Positions 9,270 through 20,009 of a stretch of 64,000 bases of DNA are shown here, piece by piece. Numbering within the stretch: position 1 is the stretch's first letter; the number at the start of each line of letters is the position of its first letter. The position numbers were made by a program, and so were the translations under genes. The notes beneath the pieces were generated by a model. That model did not search any database and was not told the origin of the DNA. It saw only the letters and a program-made list of their open reading frames with translations. Source of the stretch: Nannobrachium achirus (Eukaryota; Chordata; Actinopteri; Myctophiformes; Myctophidae); contig OY997653.1 of the NCBI GenBank assembly GCA_963921795.1, positions 5,077,104-5,141,103 on the forward strand, written 5' to 3'.

Positions 9270-11180
9270 CAACACTGCCCCACAGAGGCAAGTAACAGTA
9301 ATGGCTTCTGTTGTTTTAAATGTCAAAGGTATTTCTTTGCTATAGGGCTTAGTTTCCATGTCAACAGTTCTACCATTACTAAGTGCATCTAGCTTGTAGT
9401 TTGACTATTTTCACAATAGTTATCTGTGGAACCGAGTTAAACTAAATGTAATGCTTCAACTCCTACATTCCAAGTGCTTGTCAAGATGGGGAGTAATTTC
9501 AAATTATTTTGGGAGGTCCTCAGTTCTTGTTTTGGGGCGTCACAGCCTGAACCCTTTTGCAGTATATTATGTTTGAAAGTGAAAAACAGCTTGAGTATAC
9601 TGTCCAACATTACACTGTCAGAATCCATATACTGCATCATTTATGACAATACTGTGATTTAATGGCAGCACACACTCGCCCTCTCTCAGCACAGGTGTGC
9701 GGGATAGGGCTAAACAGTGAGCACAATTTGCTTCAGCACAAACAACAAAGTGCTACTTCTTTGGCAGGAAAATAAGATTCAGTGTGTGACAGAATCATTT
9801 ATCTGGGACTTGAACCCTTGGTCTCCTGCACAACGAAGCGCCAAAATATTTACTAGGCCTGCTATTTTCACAATATTTATACAGTATGTGAAACCGAGTC
9901 GAAACAAAATCTAATGCCTCAACTCAGGGTCGGGGGTGCCCGGTTAACTTCAAATATGATTACTGTTGGGGGTCACCGACTGAAGATGTTGAGACCTACT
10001 GCTGCACACAATAAAGATAGTATGTGGCTACAGTCAAAATGCCCTTGTTTGAAATGATTCATTCTATATTCATGTTTAAGTTAGTGAATATAGCAGTCTT
10101 AAATATAATTGAGACTAATGGTTTGAACTATGCACAATTGTCAGCTTAGTATGGTAAGGCAGCTGTTTAACTACAGGGCCCAGACCTGGCTGGCCCGCCA
10201 CAACTGGCGCAAACCGAACATAGAAGATCTTCAAACCCACAACGTGTCGAGGCAGCGACGCGTTGTGGGCTTGTATCAGCTGTTAAATGTTTGGGTGGGA
10301 CTCCTGGGCCACAGTAGCCTGTGATTGGGCTACTAGGCCGGTATTCAGATGATAGACAAGCCTGTGGGCCAATCATGTGATGTCTCTGTGCTCTGTGGGC
10401 CGAAGCTAAAGGATTGGCCGTCTCCACTTAGTGGCCACCCAGCCCAAACATTACTGTAACTATTCTAAAATTGTAGCAAAACATTTCTTAAATGTTTTTA
10501 TTTTGGGGCCCACAGGGCCACCAGGCATATGCCCGGTATGCCAGATGACCAGTCCACCCCTGCTGTTGCTAAACACGTGAAAAGGGTATTAATGTGACAC
10601 ACACTCAAGTTCCCTAAACAATCCTATTTTAGTAGCATGATGTACATTTAGAAGTAACAAATACAAGCGTGTATCTCTGCATTAACAATATCTCCTGAGG
10701 AAATTGCTAAAACTGTGCAAGGCTGTGCAAGGAGAGATGGTTTATCTCTCTATTTGTTCATATACAGTACAAACTATGGATCTCTTTCAAGACTATATTT
10801 ATTTTATGTTTATGTGTGTGCCAGTATGGATGCATTTGCACATTTAGTGCATAACTCTTCGTGATGAAATGTTTGTATGTCAGAAGAACTAATGGTTTCC
10901 CTTTAACCATTAGTTTACCAAACCCTTTTTTTAAAAGCTCTGTAAATTAATCTACATATACTTTGTTAGCTCATGCGTCATTTCTTTTTCAACACTTGGT
11001 GAGAACCAGCATTTATTCTTCACACTTTATTGTCGTTTTCTGTTTTAGTTTTACTCCATTTCGAGAGAGCTGCAGTCTCATGTTATTTTATTCATCAGCC
11101 CCAGTTCATCTTCAGCCAGTTATGGTAGAAAATGTGTTGATCTTAATGAAGGTGAAACCTACACTAGCTCAGTAATTCTC
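9270..11180 (+). repeat. Segmental duplication, copy A (partner 60.6-63.9 kb)
   Basis: Blocks match the right end of the window in the same order: CTCCTACATTCCAAGTGCTT; TCCACTTAGTGGCC; GACCAGTCCACCCCTGC; ACTATGGATCTCTTTCAAGA; CAGCCAGTTATGGTAGAAAA. The copies are close but not identical, with different insertions. There is no gene inside. The Ig receptor relic begins 2 kb downstream in this copy. Confidence 0.85.
10223..10280. repeat. Palindromic module copy 15 (within duplicated segment)
   Basis: GATCTTCAAACCCACAACG...CGTTGTGGGCTTGTATCAGC; CCCACAACG subtype. Its partner lies at 61722-61766, so it predates the duplication. Confidence 0.6.
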
Positions 11181-11310
11181 AAACCTTTCGACCCCCAAAT
11201 TGATATATATTTGGCCACAAACCCCATCTGAAAATGTTTTTTTTTTTTTATAGATCTAAATTATTCAATTTCTTTTCATATACAAGCTTTTTCTAAAATG
11301 TTCAAAGATA

Positions 11311-11668
11311 GCAGATTTACAAGATAGATAGATACCTTTATTATCCCACAGGGGAAATTCAGTTGCCCAGAGGCAGCACAGCAGTTAAGGTTACAAGTTA
11401 CAGAGACTTAAGAAAAAGAAAAAGAGTACTGTAGTATACAGTCCAAAGAGCAAGCACAAAAAAAGATAAATAAAACATAAAGTGTCGAAAGCTATTGCAA
11501 AAAGAGAAGAAGAATATACTGTATACATAAACCACGAAACATTCAACGCTCATAAGTGACACGTCACACACACAAAAAAGCTATACTCAAGCATAACTTA
11601 GCAAACAGTGCCAAACAAAAGAGTTGCAGGGCGGCACAAAGTGATGCACTGTGAGCTTGTAGATCTGC
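11311..11668. repeat. Palindromic module copy 16, split by a LINE 3' end
   Basis: Left arm GCAGATTTACAAG (11311-11323) and right arm CACTGTGAGCTTGTAGATCTGC (about 11647-11668) are separated by about 320 bp of LINE-like tail. Flanks CAAAGATA and TATCTTTG match each other. Confidence 0.75.
11324..11640 (-). mobile_element. LINE (L2-like) 3' end, reverse orientation
   Basis: Starts ATAGATAGATACCTTTATTA then TCCCACAGGGGAAATTCAG, the reverse of a typical fish L2-group 3' end with its short tandem tail. It is 5'-truncated and non-coding. The insertion point lies inside a palindromic module. Confidence 0.65.
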
Positions 11669-11672
11669 TATC

Positions 11673-12181
11673 TTTGAGAACTACTGTTCTAAATCTAAAG
11701 AGTTTTCAGAAAAACGTACAGTATGTGCCAATACTGACCTGGGTTGTGTGGAGGTAATGTCTTCACAACAAGTTTTCTTTGATTATATCTCTGTATTATT
11801 CAAACTTGACTGGCATTATAATATGTAATATTTCAGGTAGATTGCCCAGACAATAGCTATGTATGCGCTTGTATTTGCAGACAATTGTGTTCAATGTCAA
11901 TACTGCTGTTAAAAGACATTGAGTTTCTTTTTACTTTTGAAGGTGCTGTTGTATACTTTGTTGAAAGCAGACCACAGGTAGAATCTGTTTGTCAAAGATA
12001 CAGTTGGCTCTGTCTGGACTCATCAATGATAATAACCTGTACTTTCATGTTTCAGTCAAAACATGTTGAGTAAAATCTGTAGGTCTACAATACAATGATT
12101 TTAATCCTCAGTCATCTGGTCTTCATTTCTTGTTTTTCACATGCAGCTACAGAATCACTTGATCATGATCATTTGAAATGG
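11673..12181. other. No recognised feature
   Basis: Single-copy-looking AT-rich DNA upstream of the Ig relic. A 62-codon frame here (11885-12073) has no supporting context. Confidence 0.55.
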
Positions 12182-12346
12182 TTAAAGGAGTAGTTCACCC
12201 CAAAAAATTACTTATTTTCTATCAACCAGTAAGACTTCCTATGGGTGTGAAACAACAGAGACTATTATGTCCATATATGGGCATTCCCAGACAGGCTTAA
12301 TATTGATGACATTAGGGATCTCCATAAGGGACAAGGACAGAATTAA

Positions 12347-12384
12347 TTTGCAAGTGTGACTAGCATCGTGACAACCACACTGGT
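12347..12384 (-). repeat. Second hairpin type, copy 1
   Basis: TTGCAAGTGTGACTAGCATC... to ACAACCACACTGG: the reverse of the hairpin at 12640 and 50759. Confidence 0.6.
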
Positions 12385-12639
12385 TATCATGATACTGACA
12401 CAATATGTCCATATTTAGGCATTCCCAGATATGGGCTTAATATTGATGACTTAAGGGATCTCCATATAAGGGCATAAAAGGGGCAATTTGTCCATATATG
12501 GGCATTCCCAGATATGGGCTTAATATTGATGACATCAGGGATCTCCATATAAGGGCATAAAAGGGTCAATTTGTCCATATATGGGCATTCCCATATATGG
12601 GCTTAATATTGATGACATCAGGACAAGGACAGAATTCAT

Positions 12640-12679
12640 TTGCAAGTGTGGTTGCCATGACGCGAGTCACACTTGCAAA
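12640..12679 (+). repeat. Second hairpin type, copy 2
   Basis: TTGCAAGTGTGGTTGCCATG to CGAGTCACACTTGCAA: 11-bp perfect arms around a 17-bp loop. Confidence 0.7.
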
Positions 12680-13183
12680 TGTCTTGGCCATATTTGGAGC
12701 GTGACATGAGGCGTGACTGACGTGATGTGATTTAGGCCTGCTCAGGAATGCGACAAAAACAAAAATCTCCATGAATTCGAGGTTTCATTGGGTGTGTAAT
12801 TGATATAATAAGTAATTGTTTTGGTTGAACTACCCCTTACCCCCTTAATTCATGTGGATGGATACAAATTAATTATGGGTTACAGTATGAACCCATATAT
12901 AGAGGAAACTGCTGTCGTGCCGTTTGTAGTTGTCCATTATAACTTATGAATTTAAATGTATGTTAATTTCATTTTAAAGGGCAGTGAAAATAGACCATCG
13001 GTTTTGCACCATCGCTTCTTTTGCAGAGTGAAAAACCCATAATGAGGAAGTGAAAGTATGATTCATAAAACTGTAAAACTGCATAGATACAGAATAGCAT
13101 CAAATAGTTGTAAGAACAAGGAGGAAGTCAATACATGTGTGTTCAGAGACAGCAGAGAGCAACAGAACAACAGTAGTCGAAGT

Positions 13184-13860
13184 ATGGCTGGATTCAAGTG
13201 GACTGGATTCACATTATTATTGAGAATATTGCTTCATCTGCCTGGTGAGAATACATTTAATTTACATATTACAATTTTTGTAAATGTAAGTACGGAAAGC
13301 TAATTTAAATAATAAATATACTTAAGAAATAAAAAGTATTGGCAATATGAAATATTCACCCTGTGACTATACTGCTCTAAGTTGCCTGATAATAACATCA
13401 AATTGAATCTAATCTGGGTGAAAACAAAAGACATGATCTAAACACACTCAATTCAACAGATCATATCGTATATAATATATTGTACATTGTATCTGTTATT
13501 TATTCATGAAGTCATTTTACTCAGCAAAAAAGAGCAATTGTTTGATCAGTTTTATCCCTGATGATGATGATGATGATGATGATGATACTAATTAACCCCA
13601 ACCAAAACCTTCCACTCCTCACCATTGGTTGTTGTAATATTTTGAACTATAGCCAAGAGTGTCAAGATAATTGTCTGGAATGAATGTGAATGCATTAGTG
13701 GGATGCAATAATTATCCTTTGTCCCTCAGCGAATAGCAGACAACAACATTTCCTTTTCCACGGCGTTGGAGATGAAGCCACTCTGCCCTGTGACAACGTG
13801 ACTTGTGTGAACGTTGAATGGCTTTTCCATGGCTTCAACGCCAAGACCCTATACGTTTAG
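13184..13860 (+). pseudogene. Fish immunoglobulin-superfamily receptor relic: signal exon and V-set exon
   Basis: Exon 1 (13184-13244) encodes a signal peptide, MAGFKWTGFTLLLRILLHLP, and ends at a good donor (CCTG|gtgaga) in phase 1. Exon 2 starts after TCCCTCAG at 13730. Joined in phase it reads ANSRQQHFLFHGVGDEATLP then CDNVTCVNVEWLFHG. That is the start of a V-set domain: GDEATLPC holds the first canonical cysteine, and the W of VEWLF is the core tryptophan. The frame meets TAG at 13858-13860, before the second cysteine, and a hAT-like element begins 48 bp later. Known relatives are cell-surface Ig receptors of fish; the ligand is unknown. Most likely a broken paralog, though the stop could be allelic or an assembly error. 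Confidence 0.75.
13559..13587. repeat. (GAT)n microsatellite in the Ig relic intron
   Basis: About nine GAT units between the leader and V-set exons. Confidence 0.85.
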
Positions 13861-13908
13861 TTTACAAAGGGAGGATTTTTGACACTGAGTACCTTCTTTA
13901 ACCCATAG

Positions 13909-14292
13909 CAGTGGTGGGAAAAGTACTAGTTTGCTTGAGTAAAATGTATTGGCATGAAAATGTATCAAAAGAAAAAGTACTCATTATGCAGAATGTCCCA
14001 TTTCACAAGTTGAAAATGTCTGAAAAATCTTTTGAAAATAGCCGATCTAAGCTCACAATGCATTGCATCGCGACGCATTGTGAGCTTGTAGATCTGCTAT
14101 TTTTGAGTGGCCAAAATGTATATAGGGCTGAAGTGGTTAATGTGTTTTTTGTAATAATGAAAAACTACAAAGTAACTAGTAACTAAAAGTTTCAAATAAT
14201 TGTAGTGGAGCAAAAGTACAATATTTGAAGAAAACTTTTTTGGAATTGGAAATACTCAAGTAAAGTAAAAATACCTCAAATTTCCACCACTG
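13909..14292. mobile_element. hAT-like non-autonomous element (CAGTGGTGG ends)
   Basis: Inverted ends CAGTGGTGGGAAAAGTACT and AAATTTCCACCACTG. The internal layout (ACTCAAGTAAAGTAAAAATA near the right) is shared with 46528-47020, 41.5-42.3 kb and 53495-54029. It carries a module at 14041-14097 and lies just after the stop in the Ig relic. Confidence 0.7.
14041..14097. repeat. Palindromic module copy 17
   Basis: GCCGATCTAAGCTCACAATG...CATTGTGAGCTTGTAGATC between TTTTGAAAATA and TATTTTTGAG. Confidence 0.85.
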
Positions 14293-14423
14293 CCATTAAG
14301 ACCAGAAGCCGATTCTAGAAAATGCCTTCTAAATCAGTAGCTTTCATCTGAAAAGGTTTTTGTGAAGATTTGTGTTAAATAAAAAAAAAAAAAAAAAAAC
14401 TATTCAACATTTTTCAAACACTT

Positions 14424-14532
14424 TCAAGGGTGTCAGGCATAATCGCCTATAACATTTTCGCCAGGTCTTTTCGCGGGGCACTTTTGCCGTGGAGGAGAGT
14501 CTTTTCACCTACCTGTCTGAGCCATTTCGCCT
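14424..14532 (+). repeat. Left arm of a large inverted-repeat pair
   Basis: Contains TCGCCTATAACATTTTCGCC, AGGAGAGTCTTTTCACCTAC and TGTCTGAGCCATTTCGCCTA. The arm resumes at 15199-15275 (TCAATTCTGCTGTCAGACTG) after the LINE tail. The complementary arm is at 19395-19615. Confidence 0.75.
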
Positions 14533-15198
14533 AGCCTCAGAGTAGATGACAGAGTACAGCAACTTGCAATGGGCCTGGTGTACAAGATACACCACACCAC
14601 TATGATACCCAAGTACCTGTCAAAATACTTTATAAACGTTAAGGATGTCCATAATTACAACACCAGAGGCAGTGCCACAGATCACGTTCAACCCAGAGTC
14701 AACTCAAAGAAAGGGTCGAACTCGTTCTTCTGCTACACCACAAAAATGTGGAATGCCTTACCGAAGGCCATAAAGGAGTGTGGATCACTAGCATCCTTTA
14801 AAAATGCCCTGAAAAACCACTTACAGGCAGCAGCCGTTCGCAACTGGTAAAAAACCTAGCCCAACCCTACCCTCCCTGCCCCTTCCTATACTGTACATAC
14901 TGATTGTTTAGACTTACTGTTACCTGCCCCTTCCTTGTATATATTGTATATACTGTACTTACTGATTGTATAGACCTACTGTTTTCTTTTTTTCTTTACA
15001 TATCTACTGCATAGTACTGTGTTCTATTTGTCTGTCATTCAATGTTATATGAGATACTTTAATGGTTTCCTGTTGAAATAAGCTTAGTCTTTTCATGGAT
15101 CTCCTTTTAGTAGACCTTGTACCAGTGAACTGTACCGTCATGAATCTGTACATTTTCCTATGCAAACTTCTAATAAAGCCTTCAATCAATCAATCAAA
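14533..15198 (+). mobile_element. 5'-truncated LINE, RT C-terminus and 3' tail
   Basis: The 14533-14850 frame reads LRVDDRVQQLAMGLVYKIHH through VHNYNTRGSATDHVQPRV and FFCYTTKMWNALPKAIKEC, the usual C-terminal block after the reverse transcriptase in L2/CR1-group LINEs. A 3' UTR follows (AGTAGACCTTGTACCAGTG) with a TCAATCAATCAATCAA tail. It is truncated at its 5' side, as is common for LINEs, and splits the inverted-repeat arm at 14424. The same tail appears at 19804, 39419 (reverse) and 59246 (reverse). Confidence 0.8.
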
Positions 15199-15275
15199 CC
15201 TCAATTCTGCTGTCAGACTGTCCATGTTTTCATATTATCTCTTTGTCATTTAAATATTATAGTGACTGTGACAGT

Positions 15276-15738
15276 GGTGTTACATGTCAAACCTACACAC
15301 GGCTATCCTATGCACTCCATAGTAATCACATAAATACAGAGCTATTGGAATCAGGTGCGCCCAAATAATTAATTAATCCATGTCCGATAAGACCAATTAT
15401 TTGTTTACAAACATTGAGACTGAATGCACAGCTGACTGTATCATGTAATCAATTCCCAACAGATCCCCAAACCTGTTGTTTTGGGGAGCACCATAGACTG
15501 TAGGGGGAGCACTGGTTATTCAACCTCCTCTTGTGTGCTAGTGAGGTGCTCCCATGGGAGCGCCCTTATCGAGACATATACTTCATTGCGCAACGGTATT
15601 CCGCGTCAAGAGTAGCTGATATACAAACTCACATCGCGTCACCAATGCAACCCTTCTGAGCTTGGAGGTCTGCGGCTCTGCGCGCGACACCGTCGCAGGA
15701 CGGAGCATAATTAGGCTTCATGGACTGCAGGTCTGGTG
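15276..15738. other. Unassigned; carries degenerate module copy 18
   Basis: Inner part of the inverted-repeat element up to the P-element insertion. A diverged hairpin lies at 15614-15673. No gene. Confidence 0.5.
15614..15673. repeat. Palindromic module copy 18 (degenerate)
   Basis: GCTGATATACAAACTCACAT...CTGAGCTTGGAGGTCTGC; the core resembles both the standard type and the 2448 subtype. Confidence 0.5.
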
Positions 15739-16764
15739 ATCCAGTGCATAGATATATATAAGAAGGCTAGATGGCGCAAGGCGGAGTCGGCGGCGTCGTT
15801 CACTGGCGGCCATCTTAGGACAGGACCATCCCCCGCGTCCTGCCGTTGTATTGTGCCTGTAAGGTGAGTGATCTGCACACTTAAATACTCTTTACTCTCT
15901 GAAATCTTGACCGATTTACTAACGGTTTGGATTATTACAAACATTATTAGCGTGGCTATGAGCTCAGGCTGGTTGACATGTTGAAATTGAAGCTTTTCAT
16001 TTCGAAAAAAGAGCATGCAGCATAGTTAAGTGACATGGCTGCTTGCACAAGTTCATCAAGACAACAACAATCGAGATTTTCAAATATTATCAGGTTTTCC
16101 TGAGACCAATAACGATTTCATGACAACTAATCTTTTGTCTAAATTACATTTCTTTGTGTGGATATTGTTGTATTTTTTAGCTGCAGGCTAAGAGACAAGA
16201 AAGAGGCTGTGAGTGTGAGCTAGACCTATATCTTATTACAAAGTTGACAGCAAAGTTACAATGGTGGGAGAGGCAGAATTACATGATTTCCAAGCGGTTT
16301 GGTTTGTTAAAAATATCTTACATTTAGATACATTGATACAGGGAATTGCTGGCTTTTTGTTTACAGAAATAGGATAGGCTACTGTATGTGAACTTAAGTC
16401 TGTTGTGAAGATGCCTGATTGTTTTGCTGCCTAATGCCTATGGCTGCTCCAATGAAAGGAGTAGGCCTATCCAAATGGAACCTGTGGGATCACCTGCCAC
16501 AAATATGACAATATTATATTATAATTAGGATAATCATTATGTACAATACAAGTTCTGCTTCACAGGAACAACAGGGCTGTGAGATAATAACATTGCAAGA
16601 GTGTTGTTGACCCTGGCTTTTAGAAATATTTCTACCACCTGTTTACACACTTTTTAACTCTTTTATTGTGGTTGTCTTATTCTCAAAGTTTGCATAGGCT
16701 AATGCATACATGCATACATACATAGTGTACATAGGCCTGCCCTACATACATCCTACATAAATCC

Positions 16765-16975
16765 TTAAAGGAGTAATTCACCCCCAAAACGACTTTTTTT
16801 ATATAGATTATTCACACCATGGAGACTTGAGTTCAATAATTTCTTTTTGTGTTTGTCACATTCTTCACAAAAAATGATTATAGTAAATTTACCTCCATTG
16901 ATTCCGGATGGGGACGAATGCATTTGGGTCCCCTTCCGGAATCAATGGGGGTAAATTTATTGGGGTAATAATAAT
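16765..16975. mobile_element. TTAA-type MITE fragment inside the P element
   Basis: Starts TTAAAGGAGTAATTCACCCC, with ATGGAGACTTGAGTTCAAT as in 5013-5278, then a palindrome GATTCCGGATGGGGACG... to CCTTCCGGAATCAATGGGGG. The right TTAA end is not seen. Confidence 0.65.
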
Positions 16976-17037
16976 ATTAATAATATTATAATAATCTGTC
17001 TACTGCTAATTTCAGGAATGTCTACTGCTAATTTCAG

Positions 17038-17243
17038 GATTTGTTGTGCGACGCTCTTTGAAGAAGCTGTCCTGTGATGTCTGCCGGGCCAGCCTTGTGA
17101 CCGATGCTGAATCTGCCTGTAAGGACAAGAGCTACCACCTGCTGACCCTGAAAAGCAATGGAGGTCTGGTGATACCATCTGTTCTGAAGGCATGGTGAAG
17201 GCAGCAGAGTGGGTCGTTCGCCAGGCATCTGCAGAATCCAGAT
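17038..17243 (+). pseudogene. P-element (THAP9-type) transposase C-terminal exon, frameshifted
   Basis: After acceptor TAATTTCAG the frame gives GFVVRRSLKKLSCDVCRASL then KSYHLLTLKSNGGLVIPS. This matches the C-terminal pattern of P-element/THAP9 transposases (GFVV...L.C..C...L, then L..LK..GGL..PS). After VIPS the frame shifts: the continuation EGMVKAAEWVVRQASAESR ending at TGA lies in another frame, so about one net frameshift is present. The intron boundary is doubled, with the TCTACTGCTAATTTCAGGA unit occurring twice in tandem. No N-terminal THAP domain or catalytic core was found nearby. Confidence 0.75.
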
Positions 17244-17482
17244 GAAAACAGCCCATAGGATAGGAGGATAGGTTCAGAGGATGTGTTTTTGCTCAGGCAT
17301 TGACAGTCACCACCATACACTGATGAAGTTAGTTATGTCCCTGTTTTTTAAGCTGAGGCTGCACCATATTGCTAAAATGACTACCCAAAACAGTCCTTTT
17401 TAAAGGCCATTCGCTCAAACTCTGTGTGCACATACAGAAGCCTAATTTTGGCTTCGAGCCAATGTTCCTCAGTGGTTTATAC

Positions 17483-17485
<3 letters not shown>

Positions 17486-17547
<62 letters not shown>
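17486..17547. repeat. (TA)n microsatellite
   Basis: About 30 TA units inside the P element. Confidence 0.95.
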
Positions 17548-17556
<9 letters not shown>

Positions 17557-18820
17557 GAAACATTTCATCCACAATTCCATGCTGTATTGATCTGGTACCA
17601 TAGGAGAGATAACAGGCAAACAATGATCAAATAAAACATTCTTCTACATTCTATAATTATGTAGTCTTCTTGTAAGTAATGCAGATGTTAAATAATGGGT
17701 CATTTTTCCCCCAATGAATGTATTTGAGTCTGGTTTACCTCCTTTTTAGGCTTTACATTTAAAGTTGACTCCAAGCAAGAACGTATGAGCCCATGAGTAG
17801 TGCACTGAATGCCATCTGAGAAAAGGAACACACTGTGATTTTGCTATTCAGTTAATGCTACAGGTATACTTGATGATGGTAAATCCTGTCTGTCTCTCTA
17901 CACTGCCACACCACTGCCCTCTCAACAGCCCCCAACAGTTCCAGTCTAACCCCCAACCTCATTGATCATTGTTGAGCTGTTCAATACAATATTGGTCCAT
18001 TGAACCTTCAAACAGGTGTACTGCATGTAGCCTACTTCAATATCAAGGGCCACCAAAAGCTACCTGTGCAGCATGGGGTTTAACACAAAAAAAAAAGATT
18101 ATTATATATCATGATTATTGCTGTTATGACTATAGTTGGTATATATTATGTATGTACTCGTCTAGCTGTTAGTGGTCTGATTTCAGAGGGAGGGGAGGAT
18201 TGGTCATGTTACTGATTGGGAAATGACTTGCAGTTGCAGTGCTGAAATAAAATGTATTATTTTAGTTAAAAAAGAGGTTTATTTGGTTTTGTTATGTCCT
18301 TAATAAAATAACCTTGAAGCCCCATCTCTAATCTCATATTTTACAGAATGGCAACATGAGACTATTTTATATGAAATAAATATAAGCCAAATGAGACAGT
18401 TTTTTATATTAAATAAATACATTGATACATTTAATACATAATGTATTAAATAATATAAATATTACTAATAATGGAACTATTACATGTTATATTTACAATA
18501 TAAATACAGTGTGTATAGCTAATTGCTTTACTTTACCTATATACTTAATGTTATTTCATATGGAAATCCATGGTTATAATTATTCTAAGTATACAGTAAC
18601 GTAGCTACGTTTCTTAGGTTTATAACAAACCAATCCGTTTCAAAATAGGTTGAAAATTGAGCAAGCTCTGGTCATTTAAATAGTTCATGCACTATAGAAA
18701 TGAATGTTAAACTGGGCGATCGGTCCTGTCCCAAGATGGCCGACCTGTAGCGTCGTCAGTCCCCATTGGCCAACAGCGGGCGTGAGCTATCTAGCCTTTA
18801 TATATATCTATGATCCAGTG

Positions 18821-19394
18821 GATCGGGTGGGTGATCATGAGGAGCGCTCCCTCTGTTCTGATGACGGTGAATAGAGGTGGGGTTTGAAGGACAACTGTTT
18901 TGAATCGCTATTATTGTTTACAATCAACAGAAACTAAGGATTATATATTTCAAGAGTGAGAATTTACAGTAAAAATCCTAAGCATTCTTCCTCCACACTG
19001 GGAGAAAAACGGCATCTGAAAGTTTGATGGAATGCATTTTTAAACACGAGTGCCATCCATTGCATCCTATGAACGGTGGGGTTCATTTGGTGCCGACCGG
19101 CGTGCGCATACTGGTTTATATCAATGTGACGTGGACCATTAAGGCATCTATACATTCTTTGGTGCAGTATTGAACAGTATTGTAAAATGAACAGTATTGT
19201 AGGCCTATATTGTTTTAACATTAGGCTATAGGCCTACAAAATATATATATGTAGGCTGTTAGCCTATATAGGTCTATATAAGATAATGCTACACCTAAAT
19301 AGCCTATAGAATCAACCTTGCCTGTCAACAGGCATAACAAACTATTTTGCCATTTTTTAGGAATAAAATGTGATGTAAATAATAAATGTCAAGT
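18821..19394. other. Unassigned, inner part of the inverted-repeat element
   Basis: No gene. GGCCTATA-type short repeats near 19200-19290. The right inverted arm follows. Confidence 0.5.
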
Positions 19395-19615
19395 AAACTG
19401 TTAGATTCACTTGACACCACTGTCACAGTCACTATAATATTTAAATGACAAAGAGATATTTTGCATGGACAGTCTGACAGCAGAATTGAGGGTAGGCGAA
19501 ATGGCTCAGACAGGTAGGTGAAAAGACTCTCCTCCAAGGTGAAAATGCCAGGCGAAAGGACCAAATGCGTGTAGGCGAATATGTTATAGGCGAAAGTGCT
19601 GGTGACCCTTTCAAG
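19395..19615 (-). repeat. Right arm of the inverted-repeat pair
   Basis: Reverse of 14424-14532 plus 15199-15275: CAGTCTGACAGCAGAATTGA, TAGGCGAAATGGCTCAGACA, GTAGGTGAAAAGACTCTCCT, TTATAGGCGAAAGTGC. The pair bounds 14.4-19.6 kb, with a LINE and a P element inserted between. Confidence 0.75.
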
Positions 19616-19647
19616 ATGTTTAAAGATTTTTTTTTCTTAAAAAAATA

Positions 19648-19698
19648 GCAGATTTACAAGCTTGCAGTGTGGAACGAAGCTGTGAGCTTGTATATCTG
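19648..19698. repeat. Palindromic module copy 19
   Basis: GCAGATTTACAAGCTTGCAG...GCTGTGAGCTTGTATATCTG just outside the right inverted arm; the last bases of the right arm are lost. Confidence 0.7.
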
Positions 19699-19803
19699 AA
19701 AGACTTATGTTTCTGTATACTGTATAGCAAAAACTTTCCAGTTTTAGTGGGGGTCAACGCTTATTCAGCTCAATATACTGAATTATTTTTGTGATTTCCT
19801 GAC

Positions 19804-20006
19804 TATATCTACTGCATAGTACTGTGTTCTATCCGTCTGTCATTCAATGTTATATGAGATACTTAAATGGTTTCCTATGGAAATAAGCTTAGTCTTTTCT
19901 AGGATCTCCTTTTAGTAGACCTTGTACCAGTGAACTGTACCGTCATGAAACTGTACTTTTTCCTATGCAAACTTATTCTAATAAAGTCTTCTATCAATCA
20001 ATCAAA
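19804..20006 (+). mobile_element. LINE 3' tail, same family as 14533-15198
   Basis: TACTGCATAGTACTGTGTTC, AGTAGACCTTGTACCAGTG and a TCAATCAATCAA tail. Non-coding 3' UTR only. Confidence 0.75.
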
Positions 20007-20009
20007 AAA

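Larger units (their letters stand above)
12182..12848. mobile_element. TTAA-flanked MITE with internal minisatellite
   Basis: Left end TTAAAGGAGTAGTTCACCCC; right end GGTTGAACTACCCCTTA with TTAA at 12845. Inside are about four units of roughly 90 bp sharing GGGCATTCCCAGATATGGGC, TTAATATTGATGACATCAGG and TCTCCATATAAGGGCATAAA. Two copies of the 39-bp GCAAGTGTG hairpin (12347-12384, 12640-12679) lie in opposite orientation. Confidence 0.75.
15747..18812 (+). mobile_element. P-element-like DNA transposon, 3.07 kb, 8-bp target duplication
   Basis: Ends are inverted: CATAGATATATATAAGAAGG on the left and CCTTTATATATATCTATG on the right. Perfect flanking 8-mers ATCCAGTG lie at 15739-15746 and 18813-18820. 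The inverted repeats run about 100 bp and include GGCCATCTTAGGACAGGACC and GGTCCTGTCCCAAGATGGC. An 8-bp duplication and CA-start ends fit the P superfamily, and a THAP9-type transposase exon lies at 17038. A possible first-exon donor (GTAAG|gtgagt) is at 15863. A TTAA MITE and a (TA)n array lie inside. Most of the transposase is gone. Confidence 0.88.
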
